Assembly (NCBI RefSeq): GCF_007049795.1
Contig: NZ_SCFY01000005.1
Location: 62,001 to 126,000 of the forward strand
Origin: Ectopseudomonas mendocina
Lineage (GTDB): Bacteria > Pseudomonadota > Gammaproteobacteria > Pseudomonadales > Pseudomonadaceae
Direction: 5' to 3'
DNA: 64,000 nucleotides
A model generated the notes under the pieces. It searched no databases. It was given only the letters and a program-made list of their open reading frames with translations, and was not told the DNA's origin. Positions 1 to 7,738 of the stretch are shown one piece after another (the first letter of the stretch is position 1; each line of letters opens with the position of its first letter). Both the position numbers and the translations under genes were made by a program.

Positions 1-2034
1 GTGCTTTCTGGTCATGCCGGACAAGGACGCAACGACTACCTGATGAGTCGCCTCGGCAGTTCCATTCCAGCATTCCGGGGCGTGCTGTCCTTGGTGGCAC
101 GAAAGATCCTGTTCGCGGCCAACAACCCCTACATCAAACCGTGGGCAGTGCGCGTCCGGCGCTTCACGGCGGGTTGGTTCGATGCGCCGTGGATGGAATG
201 GAATGCCGAAGTCCGCACCTGGGATGAGGACGAAGGCCGGGAAATCAGCGTCGGCATGAACCCGGCGCACATCCTGGTGCAGTGCCTCACCGATCCGCAC
301 TGGGGCATGGGCTATCCGCAGAGCACCATCGGCTGGAGTTTCTGGAATGCGGCGTGGGCCCTGTCGAGCGAGGGCTTTGGTCTCAATCTGATCTGGACGC
401 GCCAGCAGCCCATCGAGAGTTTCATCGGCCAGGTCATCGACCACATTGGCGGCATCCTCTACACCGACCCGGAGCAAGGCACGTTTGAGCTCAAGCTGCT
501 GCGCGACGACTATTGGATCGACAGCCTACCGCAGTTGGGGCCTGACGAAATCGTGCGGCTGGAACGCTTCGAACGTGCCCAGTGGGGCGAGCTGCCCAAT
601 GAACTGACCGTGGTCTACACCGACTGGCAGACCGGCGGTGATGCTGCCGTTACGGTCGAGAACCTGGCCGCCATCCAGTTGCAAGGCGGCGTGATCAATC
701 AACGCCGCGACTACCCGGGCGTTAACTACGGGCCACTGGCCGCGCGGCTGGCATTGCGTGACTTGCGCGCCTTGGGTTCGCCCCTGGCCCGGATGAGTCT
801 GAAGGTGGCACGCGACACGCTGGAACGTGCGCCGCTACCGGGTGATGTGTTCCTGCTGAACTGGCCGCGCTTGGGTGTGGATCAGATGGTGGTGCGCGTC
901 ACCGGCATCGACACCGGCACTTTGGGAGCGGCCGAGTGGCGCATCGAAGCCATGGAAGATGTGTTCGGCATGAGCAACACCGTGCTGTCGCCCCCGCCGC
1001 CGCACGTCGAAGAGCCGACCATCGAACCTTTGCCACCAGCCTTGGTACTGGCCGTCGAGGTGCCGTATTGGGAACTGGCCCGGCGCTTGTCGCGCGCAGA
1101 TCTGGCCTACCTGACCGACACGGACACCTATCTCGGTGCGCTGGCCGCCGCCGGTGGGACCGGGCAGTTGAACTGGCAACTGGCCACCGGCGCATCCGGC
1201 GGCGACCTCGCAGCCGTCGTGGGTGAGGACTATGCGCCACTGCTCACGCTCGATGCGACCTTGCCTGCCAGCGAGGCCGATGCCATCGGCGTGCCCATAA
1301 CCGCTATCAGCCAGCCGGAGAGACTGGCCGTGGGCGACTACGCCTATCTGGTGGATGCCAGTGGGGAGATTGCCGAGGCCGTTGCCGTCCTGGCCTTCGA
1401 TGCTGCCAACGCGACCATCGATCTCACACGCGGCGTGCTCGACACCACACCCCAAGCACATGCCTTGGGGACTCGGCTGATCGGTGTTGGCGATTGGCTG
1501 GCATCCGAAGGTGCGGAGCGGGCCCCGGGCGAGTCGGTGTTCGTGGGCGCGATTCCTCGCACGTCGACTGATCAGGGAGATCCTGTGCTGGCCGCCAACG
1601 GGCAGCCGATGGCGCTGACCGGTCGGCAGTCCTTGCCGTATCCACCCGGTCGCATCCGTTTCAATGGACAGACCGAGCCTGCCGTGGTGGCCGGTGATCT
1701 CACCGTCGGATGGGCGCATCGCGACCGCACGCAGCAGACCGCCTACCTCGTGCAACAAGACGAGGGCGATATCGGGCCGGAACTGGGTGTGACCTACACG
1801 CTGCGCATCCGCAATCGCAACAACGTGCTGGCGCACACGGAAACGGGGCTGCTCGGCACTACCTACATCTGGACCGCAGCAGTGGCCGCGCTGGATGCAG
1901 GTGCGCAGGGCGACCGCATTACGGTCGAGATCAGTGCCGAGCGCGATGGTTTGAGTAGCTGGCAGCCGCAGGTGCGGATCATGGATCGCGCGGGCTACGG
2001 CATGCGCTGGGGGCAGTATTGGGGAGGTGTGTGA
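1..2034 (+). CDS. Prophage tail-tip / host-specificity protein (5' partial)
   Basis: The reading frame is open from the first base, so the true start lies outside the window; 677 residues are visible. The protein looks like the large tail-tip or baseplate-hub proteins of siphophages, which contact the host receptor. Its first 320 residues are rich in short beta-strand patterns and Trp (for example WFDAPWMEWN near residue 60). A second half from about residue 340, after a Pro-rich linker (SPPPPHVEEP), looks like repeated beta domains. The next gene starts on its stop codon (TGATG). The phage assignment rests on the lysis genes that follow and on the overall look of the protein; the exact family was not verified. 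Confidence 0.72.
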   Translation: MLSGHAGQGRNDYLMSRLGSSIPAFRGVLSLVARKILFAANNPYIKPWAVRVRRFTAGWFDAPWMEWNAEVRTWDEDEGREISVGMNPAHILVQCLTDPHWGMGYPQSTIGWSFWNAAWALSSEGFGLNLIWTRQQPIESFIGQVIDHIGGILYTDPEQGTFELKLLRDDYWIDSLPQLGPDEIVRLERFERAQWGELPNELTVVYTDWQTGGDAAVTVENLAAIQLQGGVINQRRDYPGVNYGPLAARLALRDLRALGSPLARMSLKVARDTLERAPLPGDVFLLNWPRLGVDQMVVRVTGIDTGTLGAAEWRIEAMEDVFGMSNTVLSPPPPHVEEPTIEPLPPALVLAVEVPYWELARRLSRADLAYLTDTDTYLGALAAAGGTGQLNWQLATGASGGDLAAVVGEDYAPLLTLDATLPASEADAIGVPITAISQPERLAVGDYAYLVDASGEIAEAVAVLAFDAANATIDLTRGVLDTTPQAHALGTRLIGVGDWLASEGAERAPGESVFVGAIPRTSTDQGDPVLAANGQPMALTGRQSLPYPPGRIRFNGQTEPAVVAGDLTVGWAHRDRTQQTAYLVQQDEGDIGPELGVTYTLRIRNRNNVLAHTETGLLGTTYIWTAAVAALDAGAQGDRITVEISAERDGLSSWQPQVRIMDRAGYGMRWGQYWGGV

Positions 2035-2630
2035 TGGAAGCACGCATTGATGTTCATCTGCTCACCCTGAACGAGCCTGCCGAATGGCGGGAGACCTGCA
2101 TCGCCAGCCTCGAGGACGCACCGATCCAGTTGCACGTTTTGTCCGGCATTCCGGGCCGTATTGGTGAGGCACGCGCGGCAGGCTACGCACAAGGCACGCT
2201 GCCGCTGGTGTCCTTTGTCGATCCCGACGATTTGTACGAAGCCAGTGCCTTCACACAACTGGCCGATGCGCTGGATGCCTGCCCGCAGGCCGTGATGGCC
2301 TACACCGACGAAGCACTGACCGACGAAAAGGGCCAGGACATCGCCGTGCGGCGTCTGGCCTACAGCCGTTGGCAACACGCCAACAGCGCCAGCCACGTGC
2401 ACGGCCTGATCGTGATGCGTCGATCCGTCGTCGAAGCCGTGCTCAAGGAAACTACCGACCTCAACAACTTCGCCGACTGGCTGCTGACCCTGCTCGTAGC
2501 CAAGCGCGGCGGCGTGCTGTACCTGCCCATCGTCGGGCGGCATTGGCGACAGCACCCGCAGCAAAGCCATCGCACCGGCGATCCGGAAGCAGTCCGGCGC
2601 ATTCGCCAAGCATCAAACCTCTGGAGATAG
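2034..2630 (+). CDS. Prophage small GT-A-type glycosyltransferase-like protein
   Basis: 198 residues, starting with the ATG that overlaps the tail gene's TGA by one base. The N-terminus (MEARIDVHLLTLNEP) and the motif SFVDPDDLYEASAF near residue 65 resemble the nucleotide-sugar-binding half of family 2 glycosyltransferases, where the D-x-D acids bind the metal. The usual C-terminal catalytic extension is short, so the acceptor is unknown. Its place between the tail-tip gene and the DUF2793 gene suggests it modifies a tail fibre or the host surface receptor, for example as a seroconversion-type function; that is inference. An enzymatically inactive lectin-like role is the alternative. Confidence 0.6.
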   Translation: MEARIDVHLLTLNEPAEWRETCIASLEDAPIQLHVLSGIPGRIGEARAAGYAQGTLPLVSFVDPDDLYEASAFTQLADALDACPQAVMAYTDEALTDEKGQDIAVRRLAYSRWQHANSASHVHGLIVMRRSVVEAVLKETTDLNNFADWLLTLLVAKRGGVLYLPIVGRHWRQHPQQSHRTGDPEAVRRIRQASNLWR

Positions 2631-2633
2631 ACC

Positions 2634-2984
2634 ATGTCATCGACCGACCCGAACCTTGGGCTCAACTACGGCTGGACGCTCGGCGAGAGCGGCTGGGACA
2701 CAGGCATGGACGCCAACCTCAAGCGCCTCGGCGCTGTGGTTGGCCTATCCGTGAAAGACCGCGACCTGACCACGCCACCGGCCAGCCCCGCCAACGGCGA
2801 CCGCTACCTCATTCCTGCCGCTGCCACGGGCGTGTGGGCAGGCAAAACCAACCAGATCGCGGTGCGCATTGCCGATGCCTGGGAGTACCACCCGCCCAAG
2901 ATCGGCTGGCTTTGCTACATCGAGGACGAGGCCAAGCTCTCAGCCTACAAGTCCACCGGCTGGAGCGCCGGCATCGCCATCTGA
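2634..2984 (+). CDS. Prophage DUF2793-like protein
   Basis: 116 residues, starting three bases after the glycosyltransferase stop. The pattern N-x-G-x-x-Y-G-W-x-x-G-E-x-G-W followed by PPASPANGDRYLIP and WAGKTNQIA is what I associate with DUF2793, a small domain found in phage tail appendages. The protein carries this domain and nothing else. It is the last gene before a strong hairpin, so it probably closes the structural-gene transcript. Function in the particle is unknown; a tail-fibre tip or adaptor role would suit the position. Confidence 0.7.
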   Translation: MSSTDPNLGLNYGWTLGESGWDTGMDANLKRLGAVVGLSVKDRDLTTPPASPANGDRYLIPAAATGVWAGKTNQIAVRIADAWEYHPPKIGWLCYIEDEAKLSAYKSTGWSAGIAI

Positions 2985-3006
2985 TTTCCCATCTTCGTAC
3001 CCACCA

Positions 3007-3031
3007 GAAACCCGCCCACGAGGCGGGTTTC
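3007..3031 (+). terminator. Hairpin after the tail genes
   Basis: GAAACCCGCC, a 5-base loop CACGA, then GGCGGGTTTC form a perfect 10-bp stem just after the DUF2793 gene. There is no long T-run, so termination may be partial and allow readthrough into the lysis genes. Confidence 0.65.
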
Positions 3032-3049
3032 GCATTTCTGGAGACTGCT

Positions 3050-3352
3050 ATGACCGAACCCGAACAACAGCCTGCGCTCGTCGAGAACATGCTCCTGCTG
3101 CGACGCGAGGACTTCGACGAACTGCTCGACCGCGCTGCGGAACGCGGAGCCGAGCGTTGCCTCGCCCATCTCGGGCTGGAGAACGGCAGTGCCGCGAAGG
3201 ACATTCGCGAACTGCGCGATCTGCTGGAAGCGTGGCGCGATGCCCGCCGCACGGCGTGGCAGACCACCATCAAGGTCGTGACCACCGGCATCCTGGCCGC
3301 ACTGCTGGTCGGTGCCGCCATCAAGTTGAAGCTGATGGGAGGCGTTCAATGA
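3050..3352 (+). CDS. Small C-terminally anchored prophage protein (DUF6127-like)
   Basis: 100 residues. A charged helical N-terminal part (ELLDRAAERGAERCLAHLG) is followed by one C-terminal membrane segment (VVTTGILAALLVGAAIKL, about residues 77-95). A GGAG ribosome site (ctggagactgct) lies just before the ATG. It overlaps the next gene by ATGA. Proteins of this shape sit next to holins in Pseudomonas prophages, so it may be a holin partner or antiholin; this is inference from topology and position. Confidence 0.65.
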   Translation: MTEPEQQPALVENMLLLRREDFDELLDRAAERGAERCLAHLGLENGSAAKDIRELRDLLEAWRDARRTAWQTTIKVVTTGILAALLVGAAIKLKLMGGVQ

Positions 3353-3576
3353 ACGCCAAGCCGAAGCTTTGCCTGCTGGACGACTGGCGGCGCGTGTTGC
3401 GACGTGCCTGGAGCATCCGCTTCTCGCTGCTGGCCGCTGCCTTCACGGCGGCGGAAGTGGTGGTGCCGCTGTTCGGGGACGTGCTGCCTCGCGGCGCCTT
3501 CGTGCTGCTGGCCTTTGCCGCCAGCATCGGCGCTACCGTTGCGCGCATCGTGGCGCAGCCGGAGATGCACCAATGA
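3349..3576 (+). CDS. Putative prophage holin
   Basis: 75 residues with two predicted membrane segments (IRFSLLAAAFTAAEVVVPL and GAFVLLAFAASIGATVARIV) joined by a short loop. It starts inside the stop codon of the preceding gene (ATGA) and overlaps the lysozyme start in the same way, the tight coupling usual in lysis cassettes. Size, topology and position directly before an endolysin point to a holin or pinholin that triggers lysis at the inner membrane. Confidence 0.7.
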   Translation: MNAKPKLCLLDDWRRVLRRAWSIRFSLLAAAFTAAEVVVPLFGDVLPRGAFVLLAFAASIGATVARIVAQPEMHQ

Positions 3577-4073
3577 TCCGGCCACCGCAACGAAAAACTG
3601 TGGCTGCGTTGACCTTGTCCGCCGCCGCTCTGGTCGGCATCGTGCTGCACGAGGGCTACACCGACCGCGCAGTGATTCCGGTCAAGGGGGATGTGCCGAC
3701 CATCGGGTTCGGCACCACCACCGGTGTGAAGATCGGCGACACCACCACGCCGCCTAAGGCGCTGGCTCGGGCGCTCACCGATGTGCAGCAGTTTGAGGGT
3801 GCGCTCAAACAATGCGTAACCGTGCCGCTGGCCCAGCACGAGTACGACGCGCTGGTGAGCTTCTCCTACAACGTCGGCAGCCGCGCATTCTGCCAGTCCA
3901 CGCTGGTCAGGAAACTCAACTCCGAGGACTACGCGGGAGCCTGTGCCGAGCTGCTGCGCTGGCGCTTCTTCCAAGGCAAGGACTGTGCGCAGCCTACCAA
4001 CGCGCGGCTGTGCGGCGGGCTGGCTACTCGGCGAGAAGCCGAATACCGGCAGTGCATCGGGGAGGCGTCGTGA
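3573..4073 (+). CDS. Prophage lysozyme (endolysin, probable SAR type, GH24-like)
   Basis: 166 residues. A weakly hydrophobic N-terminal segment (TVAALTLSAAALVGIVL, residues 9-25) runs straight into the catalytic region HEGYTDRAV...VPTIGFGTT, giving the Glu, Asp and Thr expected of T4/P21-type lysozymes. The N-terminal segment without a signal-peptidase site fits a signal-anchor-release endolysin, exported by Sec and activated when the membrane is depolarised. The conserved NVGSRAFCQSTLVRKLN block is visible mid-protein. It degrades peptidoglycan at the end of the lytic cycle, working with the neighbouring holin-like and spanin genes. Confidence 0.88.
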   Translation: MIRPPQRKTVAALTLSAAALVGIVLHEGYTDRAVIPVKGDVPTIGFGTTTGVKIGDTTTPPKALARALTDVQQFEGALKQCVTVPLAQHEYDALVSFSYNVGSRAFCQSTLVRKLNSEDYAGACAELLRWRFFQGKDCAQPTNARLCGGLATRREAEYRQCIGEAS

Positions 4074-4570
4074 GCGTGATTCCGTGGCCGTACCGGCTGC
4101 TGGCCCTCGCGGCGCTCAGCGTCGCCCTGGTCGGCTTCGGCTGGATCAAGGGTGCGAGCCACGTTCAAGCGCAATGGGATGCCGCCATCCAGCAACAAAC
4201 CCTGCAAGCCGCCGCCGTCCGCGAGCGGCAGGCGCAAGCCACCGTCAAGGTCGTTACGCAGTACGTCGATCGCGTCCGCATCGTCCGCGAGAAGGGCGAC
4301 ACCATCATCAAGGAGGTTCCCGTCTATGTGCCCGTTCAAGCTGATGCTGCTTGCACTATCAACCGTGGCTTTGTGCGGCTGCATGACGCTGCCGCCGCAG
4401 GTGAATTGCCCGAACCCGCCCGAGATGTTGATGCGACCGCCGCAGGCATTGCGCTCTCTGCCGTCGCCGGAACCGTTGCCGCCAACTACCAGACCTGCCA
4501 CGAGAACGCCGAGCAGCTAAGGGCGTTGCAAACGTGGGTCAGGGAGATGAAGGTTGCCAGCGAGCAGTAG
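4070..4570 (+). CDS. Prophage i-spanin Rz
   Basis: 166 residues from a GTG start that overlaps the lysozyme TGA (GTGA); the site GGGGAGGCG lies just upstream. One N-terminal membrane segment (LLALAALSVALVGFGW) is followed by a long charged and Gln/Ala-rich periplasmic helix, the usual Rz layout. Rz joins the outer-membrane lipoprotein Rz1 to disrupt the outer membrane in the last step of lysis. The Rz1 frame is embedded within this gene. It ends 14 bases from the convergent stop of the defence operon, so the prophage cassette and defence operon meet tail to tail. Confidence 0.82.
   Translation: MSVIPWPYRLLALAALSVALVGFGWIKGASHVQAQWDAAIQQQTLQAAAVRERQAQATVKVVTQYVDRVRIVREKGDTIIKEVPVYVPVQADAACTINRGFVRLHDAAAAGELPEPARDVDATAAGIALSAVAGTVAANYQTCHENAEQLRALQTWVREMKVASEQ
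4326..4520 (+). CDS. Prophage o-spanin Rz1 (embedded in Rz)
   Basis: 64 residues in the +1 frame, wholly inside the Rz gene. An AAGGAGG ribosome site stands about 8 bases before the ATG. A signal peptide ends in a lipobox (VALCGC), and the mature part is Pro-rich (PPQVNCPNPPEMLMRPP), both hallmarks of Rz1 lipoproteins. It is expected in the outer membrane, binding the C-terminus of Rz. The nested arrangement is a known spanin architecture. Confidence 0.82.
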   Translation: MCPFKLMLLALSTVALCGCMTLPPQVNCPNPPEMLMRPPQALRSLPSPEPLPPTTRPATRTPSS

Positions 4571-4584
4571 GGTTCAGCACCGCA

Positions 4585-5601
4585 TCATGGATTGTTCCAG
4601 CATCCAGGGCTTCGCGAATCGAAGAACATCACTTTTGTGTCAGGCAAGGACCGGCCAGCAGCCTTAAGCACTTGATGGCAGAACGCCTGCTGATCTCCAT
4701 CTGGCTGACCAGTGAAAACCGAGACGGCCATTCGCTTTGGCGTACTCGATGCGATGGCATCGAGCACGTGTTGGTCTCGCTCGTCAAAGCTCCAGCCATA
4801 TACGACCAGGCTCTCTCCAAGGGCGGGCAGCACCTCTTCATATACGTTCGTCAGGTAGTGACTTCGGCGAATCGCAGCGACCTTCTGATGACTGGTTCCC
4901 TCGCTAACAAACACGGGCACATAGTGCCCGGACGCCCACCTCCGGGTTATGGTGCCAAGCAAGTCACCTGCTGCTCCCGCGCCTACAGCGAGCTTTGTCT
5001 CATCACCAAGGTAGTCACGAGCAACCGCAAGACTACCGTGAGGGTAGAAAACCAATGTTGCTCCTGCAGCGTGCCCATAGGGTCGCCGCAGATATTCCCA
5101 ATCCGTCTGAAACTCCCCGTCGTGGAATGCGTCCTTGAACCAACTCCCATTCGCCGCGTTGAACAGCAGCATGGCCCAGTACAAGGTGAGGTCGTAGTTC
5201 AGGCTGACGACCGTGGGAAACGCGCTCGCAAACGCACCGACCCGCTGTAAGTCGGTGGCAACATCGGCATGCACCGGATGCACGCTGTGCACGGCCTCGA
5301 TTAGCGCTGTGCGAACCTCCTCATAGGCTGCGGAGATGGCGGCCGACGGTGCCCCCAATGCCCCGTTGACGTGCTCGGCATACCAGCACGCGAGCAGAAC
5401 ATGCTCGAAGTCGGTCGTCCCGAGTTTGGCGAATATTGGCGCTGTGGTCGCGAGCAGTCCTTTTGCATCAGCAACGCCATGAAGTGTTGGGTATGCAAAC
5501 TCCTTGTGGATGGCAATGCTCGCGCCGTTGCCAAGAAGGAGGGAACTCCAACCTTCAGTGCTGATGTTTGCCCAAGTGTCGATGTAGATTCGATCCATCA
5601 T
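4585..5601 (-). CDS. DUF4917 protein, SIR2-like fold
   Basis: 338 residues, last gene of the defence operon. The N-terminal LLLGNGASIAI resembles the nucleotide-binding loop of SIR2-type enzymes. TVVSLNYDLTLYWAML near residue 130 and LVVYGWSFDERDQHVLDAI near 275 are the blocks I associate with DUF4917, a family related to SIR2/SLOG NAD-binding folds and common in defence islands. A likely role is NAD depletion or nucleotide sensing during phage attack; this is inference. The start could be either of two adjacent ATGs (5601 or 5598). It lies 49 bases after the zinc-ribbon gene. Confidence 0.7.
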   Translation of the reverse strand: MMDRIYIDTWANISTEGWSSLLLGNGASIAIHKEFAYPTLHGVADAKGLLATTAPIFAKLGTTDFEHVLLACWYAEHVNGALGAPSAAISAAYEEVRTALIEAVHSVHPVHADVATDLQRVGAFASAFPTVVSLNYDLTLYWAMLLFNAANGSWFKDAFHDGEFQTDWEYLRRPYGHAAGATLVFYPHGSLAVARDYLGDETKLAVGAGAAGDLLGTITRRWASGHYVPVFVSEGTSHQKVAAIRRSHYLTNVYEEVLPALGESLVVYGWSFDERDQHVLDAIASSTPKRMAVSVFTGQPDGDQQAFCHQVLKAAGRSLPDTKVMFFDSRSPGCWNNP

Positions 5602-5650
5602 CTTTGCGGGTCGTCATCGTGGGTTGATCTCGTCACGAGAGTCGCCACCG

Positions 5651-5869
5651 CTATGCAACCCATCCCATGCCACACGATCCGGTCTCATGCAGCCATTCGT
5701 GGCCGCACACCTTGCAGCGGTAGTACGCCTCGTCGGCAGCGCCCATCATCGACGAGACCTGTCTGCCGTTCTTGTATTCGAGATTTTCATGAGGCTTGGT
5801 GCTTCGCGACGCGCCAATCAAGGCCTTGCAGTCATCGCACATCGGCGCAGGTGCTGATGAATTGGTCAT
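5651..5869 (-). CDS. Small zinc-ribbon-like protein of unknown function
   Basis: 72 residues with two Cys pairs: CDDC near residue 11 and CKVCGHEW near residue 52, a spacing that suggests one zinc knuckle or ribbon. The GHEW ending of the second pair is typical of nucleic-acid-binding zinc ribbons. A GGGAG site precedes the ATG. It sits 18 bases after the DUF262 gene and 49 before the DUF4917 gene, all on one strand, so it is probably co-transcribed with both. No function can be assigned; a regulator or accessory subunit of one of its neighbours is possible. Confidence 0.62.
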   Translation of the reverse strand: MTNSSAPAPMCDDCKALIGASRSTKPHENLEYKNGRQVSSMMGAADEAYYRCKVCGHEWLHETGSCGMGWVA

Positions 5870-5887
5870 GTTGATAGAGCTCCCTCA

Positions 5888-7723
5888 TCAGACGTCAATT
5901 GGCGTCGTCTTCCAGACTTCCTGCGCCAGCGCGATGAGCAGCGCGTGGCGCTTCTCGATAGACGTGGCATTCCACGCAGGGAACGCCTCCAGCTTGGCGT
6001 TGATCCTGGAAATGGACGTGTTCTGCCCGACGTCGGTCAGCGCCACCAAACTGCGGGTCAGGTAGTTGCCGCTCTTGCCGTACTCGACCTGCTTGCCCGT
6101 GTAGAAGTCATTGCCTGCGACGATGTTGATAGGCTTCTCCAGCAAGGTCAGGTTGCCGAGCCGGTTCTTGTAATCGTCGTAGGCCATCCCCGGATTCTCT
6201 GTGGCCCACTTGGCGCGCAGATCGTCCTCTGGCTTGTTGGGCAAGATGTGCTCGATTTCCAGATTGGTGAAAGGCTCCAGGCTGCCCGGCGCCTTCAGCC
6301 CGCTGAAAGCCATTTCGACGTGCTGCGTCAGCCTCGCCAGCAGGTAGCGCGTGCGGTACTGCTGCATCGAGTACAGCGTGAAACGCTTGAGGGCGTCGGC
6401 GAGCTCCTGCGACTTACTCGCCATGTTCTTCTCGAAGCGATCGGCAACGAAGGAGTTGAGCTGCACCTTCTGCTTCACGGGATCACCGGCCTCGGCAATT
6501 GCGCGCAGTTCATCAGCCCATTGCGAGAAACTGCGTTCCAGATCCTTGGTCGGCGTCTTGGTGAAGATGTAGTAGAAGAGGAAGCTCTCCAGCTGCGCGA
6601 CGAAGTGATCGAACAGCGGCTTGGGGAAATTCGCTGCTGCCAGCAACAAGACGTAGTGCAGACTGAACGCCCCACCGGCCAGTCGCTTAAGGCTGTCCAT
6701 CGCCAGGCTAGGTTTGCCGTCGTTACCCAGCCCGTTGGCGAAGGCCAAGTAGTGCTCGACGTTGCGAATCACCTTGCGGACGAACTCGAAAGGTTTTCCT
6801 GCGTAATCGCAGAGCGCCGCGTTGTCCTTGGCGATGAACCAGTCGTAGATCTCGTCCTCGCGCACCACCGCATCACCGCGCTCGTTCTTGATGACGTAGT
6901 TGGCCATCAGGAAGTAGCGCAAGAAGCGCAGCGGCTTTTCCTTCTCCTTCTCCAGCGGCTTGGTGATCTTCTTCCACTCGTCCTTGAGCTGAGTGAACTG
7001 GGTCTGCTTGACCTGCGTGAACAACAGGTTCTTGAGCAAGTCCATCGGGTTCAGACCGACGCCGCGCTCGTTGATGGTCTCGAAAATCTTCAGCGCGCTG
7101 CTGACGTCGGTCGAGATCTGGATGAACACCACGTTGTTGGCCAGATAGCCCCAATACTTCTTCAGCTTGGCCGTGTCGTCGTAGTTGTCCTTCAGATAGC
7201 GGTACAGCGTGCTGTAAGCATTGACCAAGTTCTCTAGCGACCCGAAGCTCGTGATGCCAGCAGACTGGATGCCAGCGCGCACGGTCTGTGGCTCGGCATC
7301 CAGCTCTACCAGTTTGGCCATCACTTCGCCTGCGCTCTCGTAACGCGGTTCCAGCTTCAGTGTGGTGCGCACCTCGCCGTCGCTGTCCACATAGCTGGTC
7401 GAGATCAGCCCGGAAATCATCTGGCGCTGTGGCTCGCCCTGGAACAGATGCTTGAGCGCGCAAAGCAGCAGGAAGAACGTGGTCAAGCGCTGCTGGCCGT
7501 CAATGACCTCGTAATGGTTCTTCTGCTCGGTTGGCGACACCAGAACGGTGCCGATGAAGTATTCCCGCGTCGTGCCCGCATCGATCTGCTCGCCGATGTC
7601 CTCCAGCAACTGATGCACTTCCTTGTCCGTCCAGACATACTCACGCTGGTAGTCCGGGACGATATAGAAGCACTCCCTGAATGCCTCCTCGATGCTGTAC
7701 TTGTGGTTTTCGATGCGGGCCAT
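5888..7723 (-). CDS. DUF262-DUF1524 GmrSD/BrxU-like restriction protein
   Basis: 611 residues. The N-terminal DUF262 part shows IVPDYQREYVWTDKEVHQLL (residues 17-36) and the signature DGQQRLTTFFLLL near residue 75, a nucleotide-hydrolysing ParB-like fold. The C-terminal DUF1524 part carries the HNH-type motif LEIEHILPNKPED near residue 520, followed by NRLGNLTLL. The combination is that of GmrSD type IV enzymes, which cut modified phage DNA. A family member, BrxU, is encoded in some BREX loci. Position 15 bases after the BrxA-like gene fits an accessory role beside BREX. All key motifs appear intact. Confidence 0.85.
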   Translation of the reverse strand: MARIENHKYSIEEAFRECFYIVPDYQREYVWTDKEVHQLLEDIGEQIDAGTTREYFIGTVLVSPTEQKNHYEVIDGQQRLTTFFLLLCALKHLFQGEPQRQMISGLISTSYVDSDGEVRTTLKLEPRYESAGEVMAKLVELDAEPQTVRAGIQSAGITSFGSLENLVNAYSTLYRYLKDNYDDTAKLKKYWGYLANNVVFIQISTDVSSALKIFETINERGVGLNPMDLLKNLLFTQVKQTQFTQLKDEWKKITKPLEKEKEKPLRFLRYFLMANYVIKNERGDAVVREDEIYDWFIAKDNAALCDYAGKPFEFVRKVIRNVEHYLAFANGLGNDGKPSLAMDSLKRLAGGAFSLHYVLLLAAANFPKPLFDHFVAQLESFLFYYIFTKTPTKDLERSFSQWADELRAIAEAGDPVKQKVQLNSFVADRFEKNMASKSQELADALKRFTLYSMQQYRTRYLLARLTQHVEMAFSGLKAPGSLEPFTNLEIEHILPNKPEDDLRAKWATENPGMAYDDYKNRLGNLTLLEKPINIVAGNDFYTGKQVEYGKSGNYLTRSLVALTDVGQNTSISRINAKLEAFPAWNATSIEKRHALLIALAQEVWKTTPIDV

Positions 7724-7738
7724 ATTCTTCCTTCTTCT

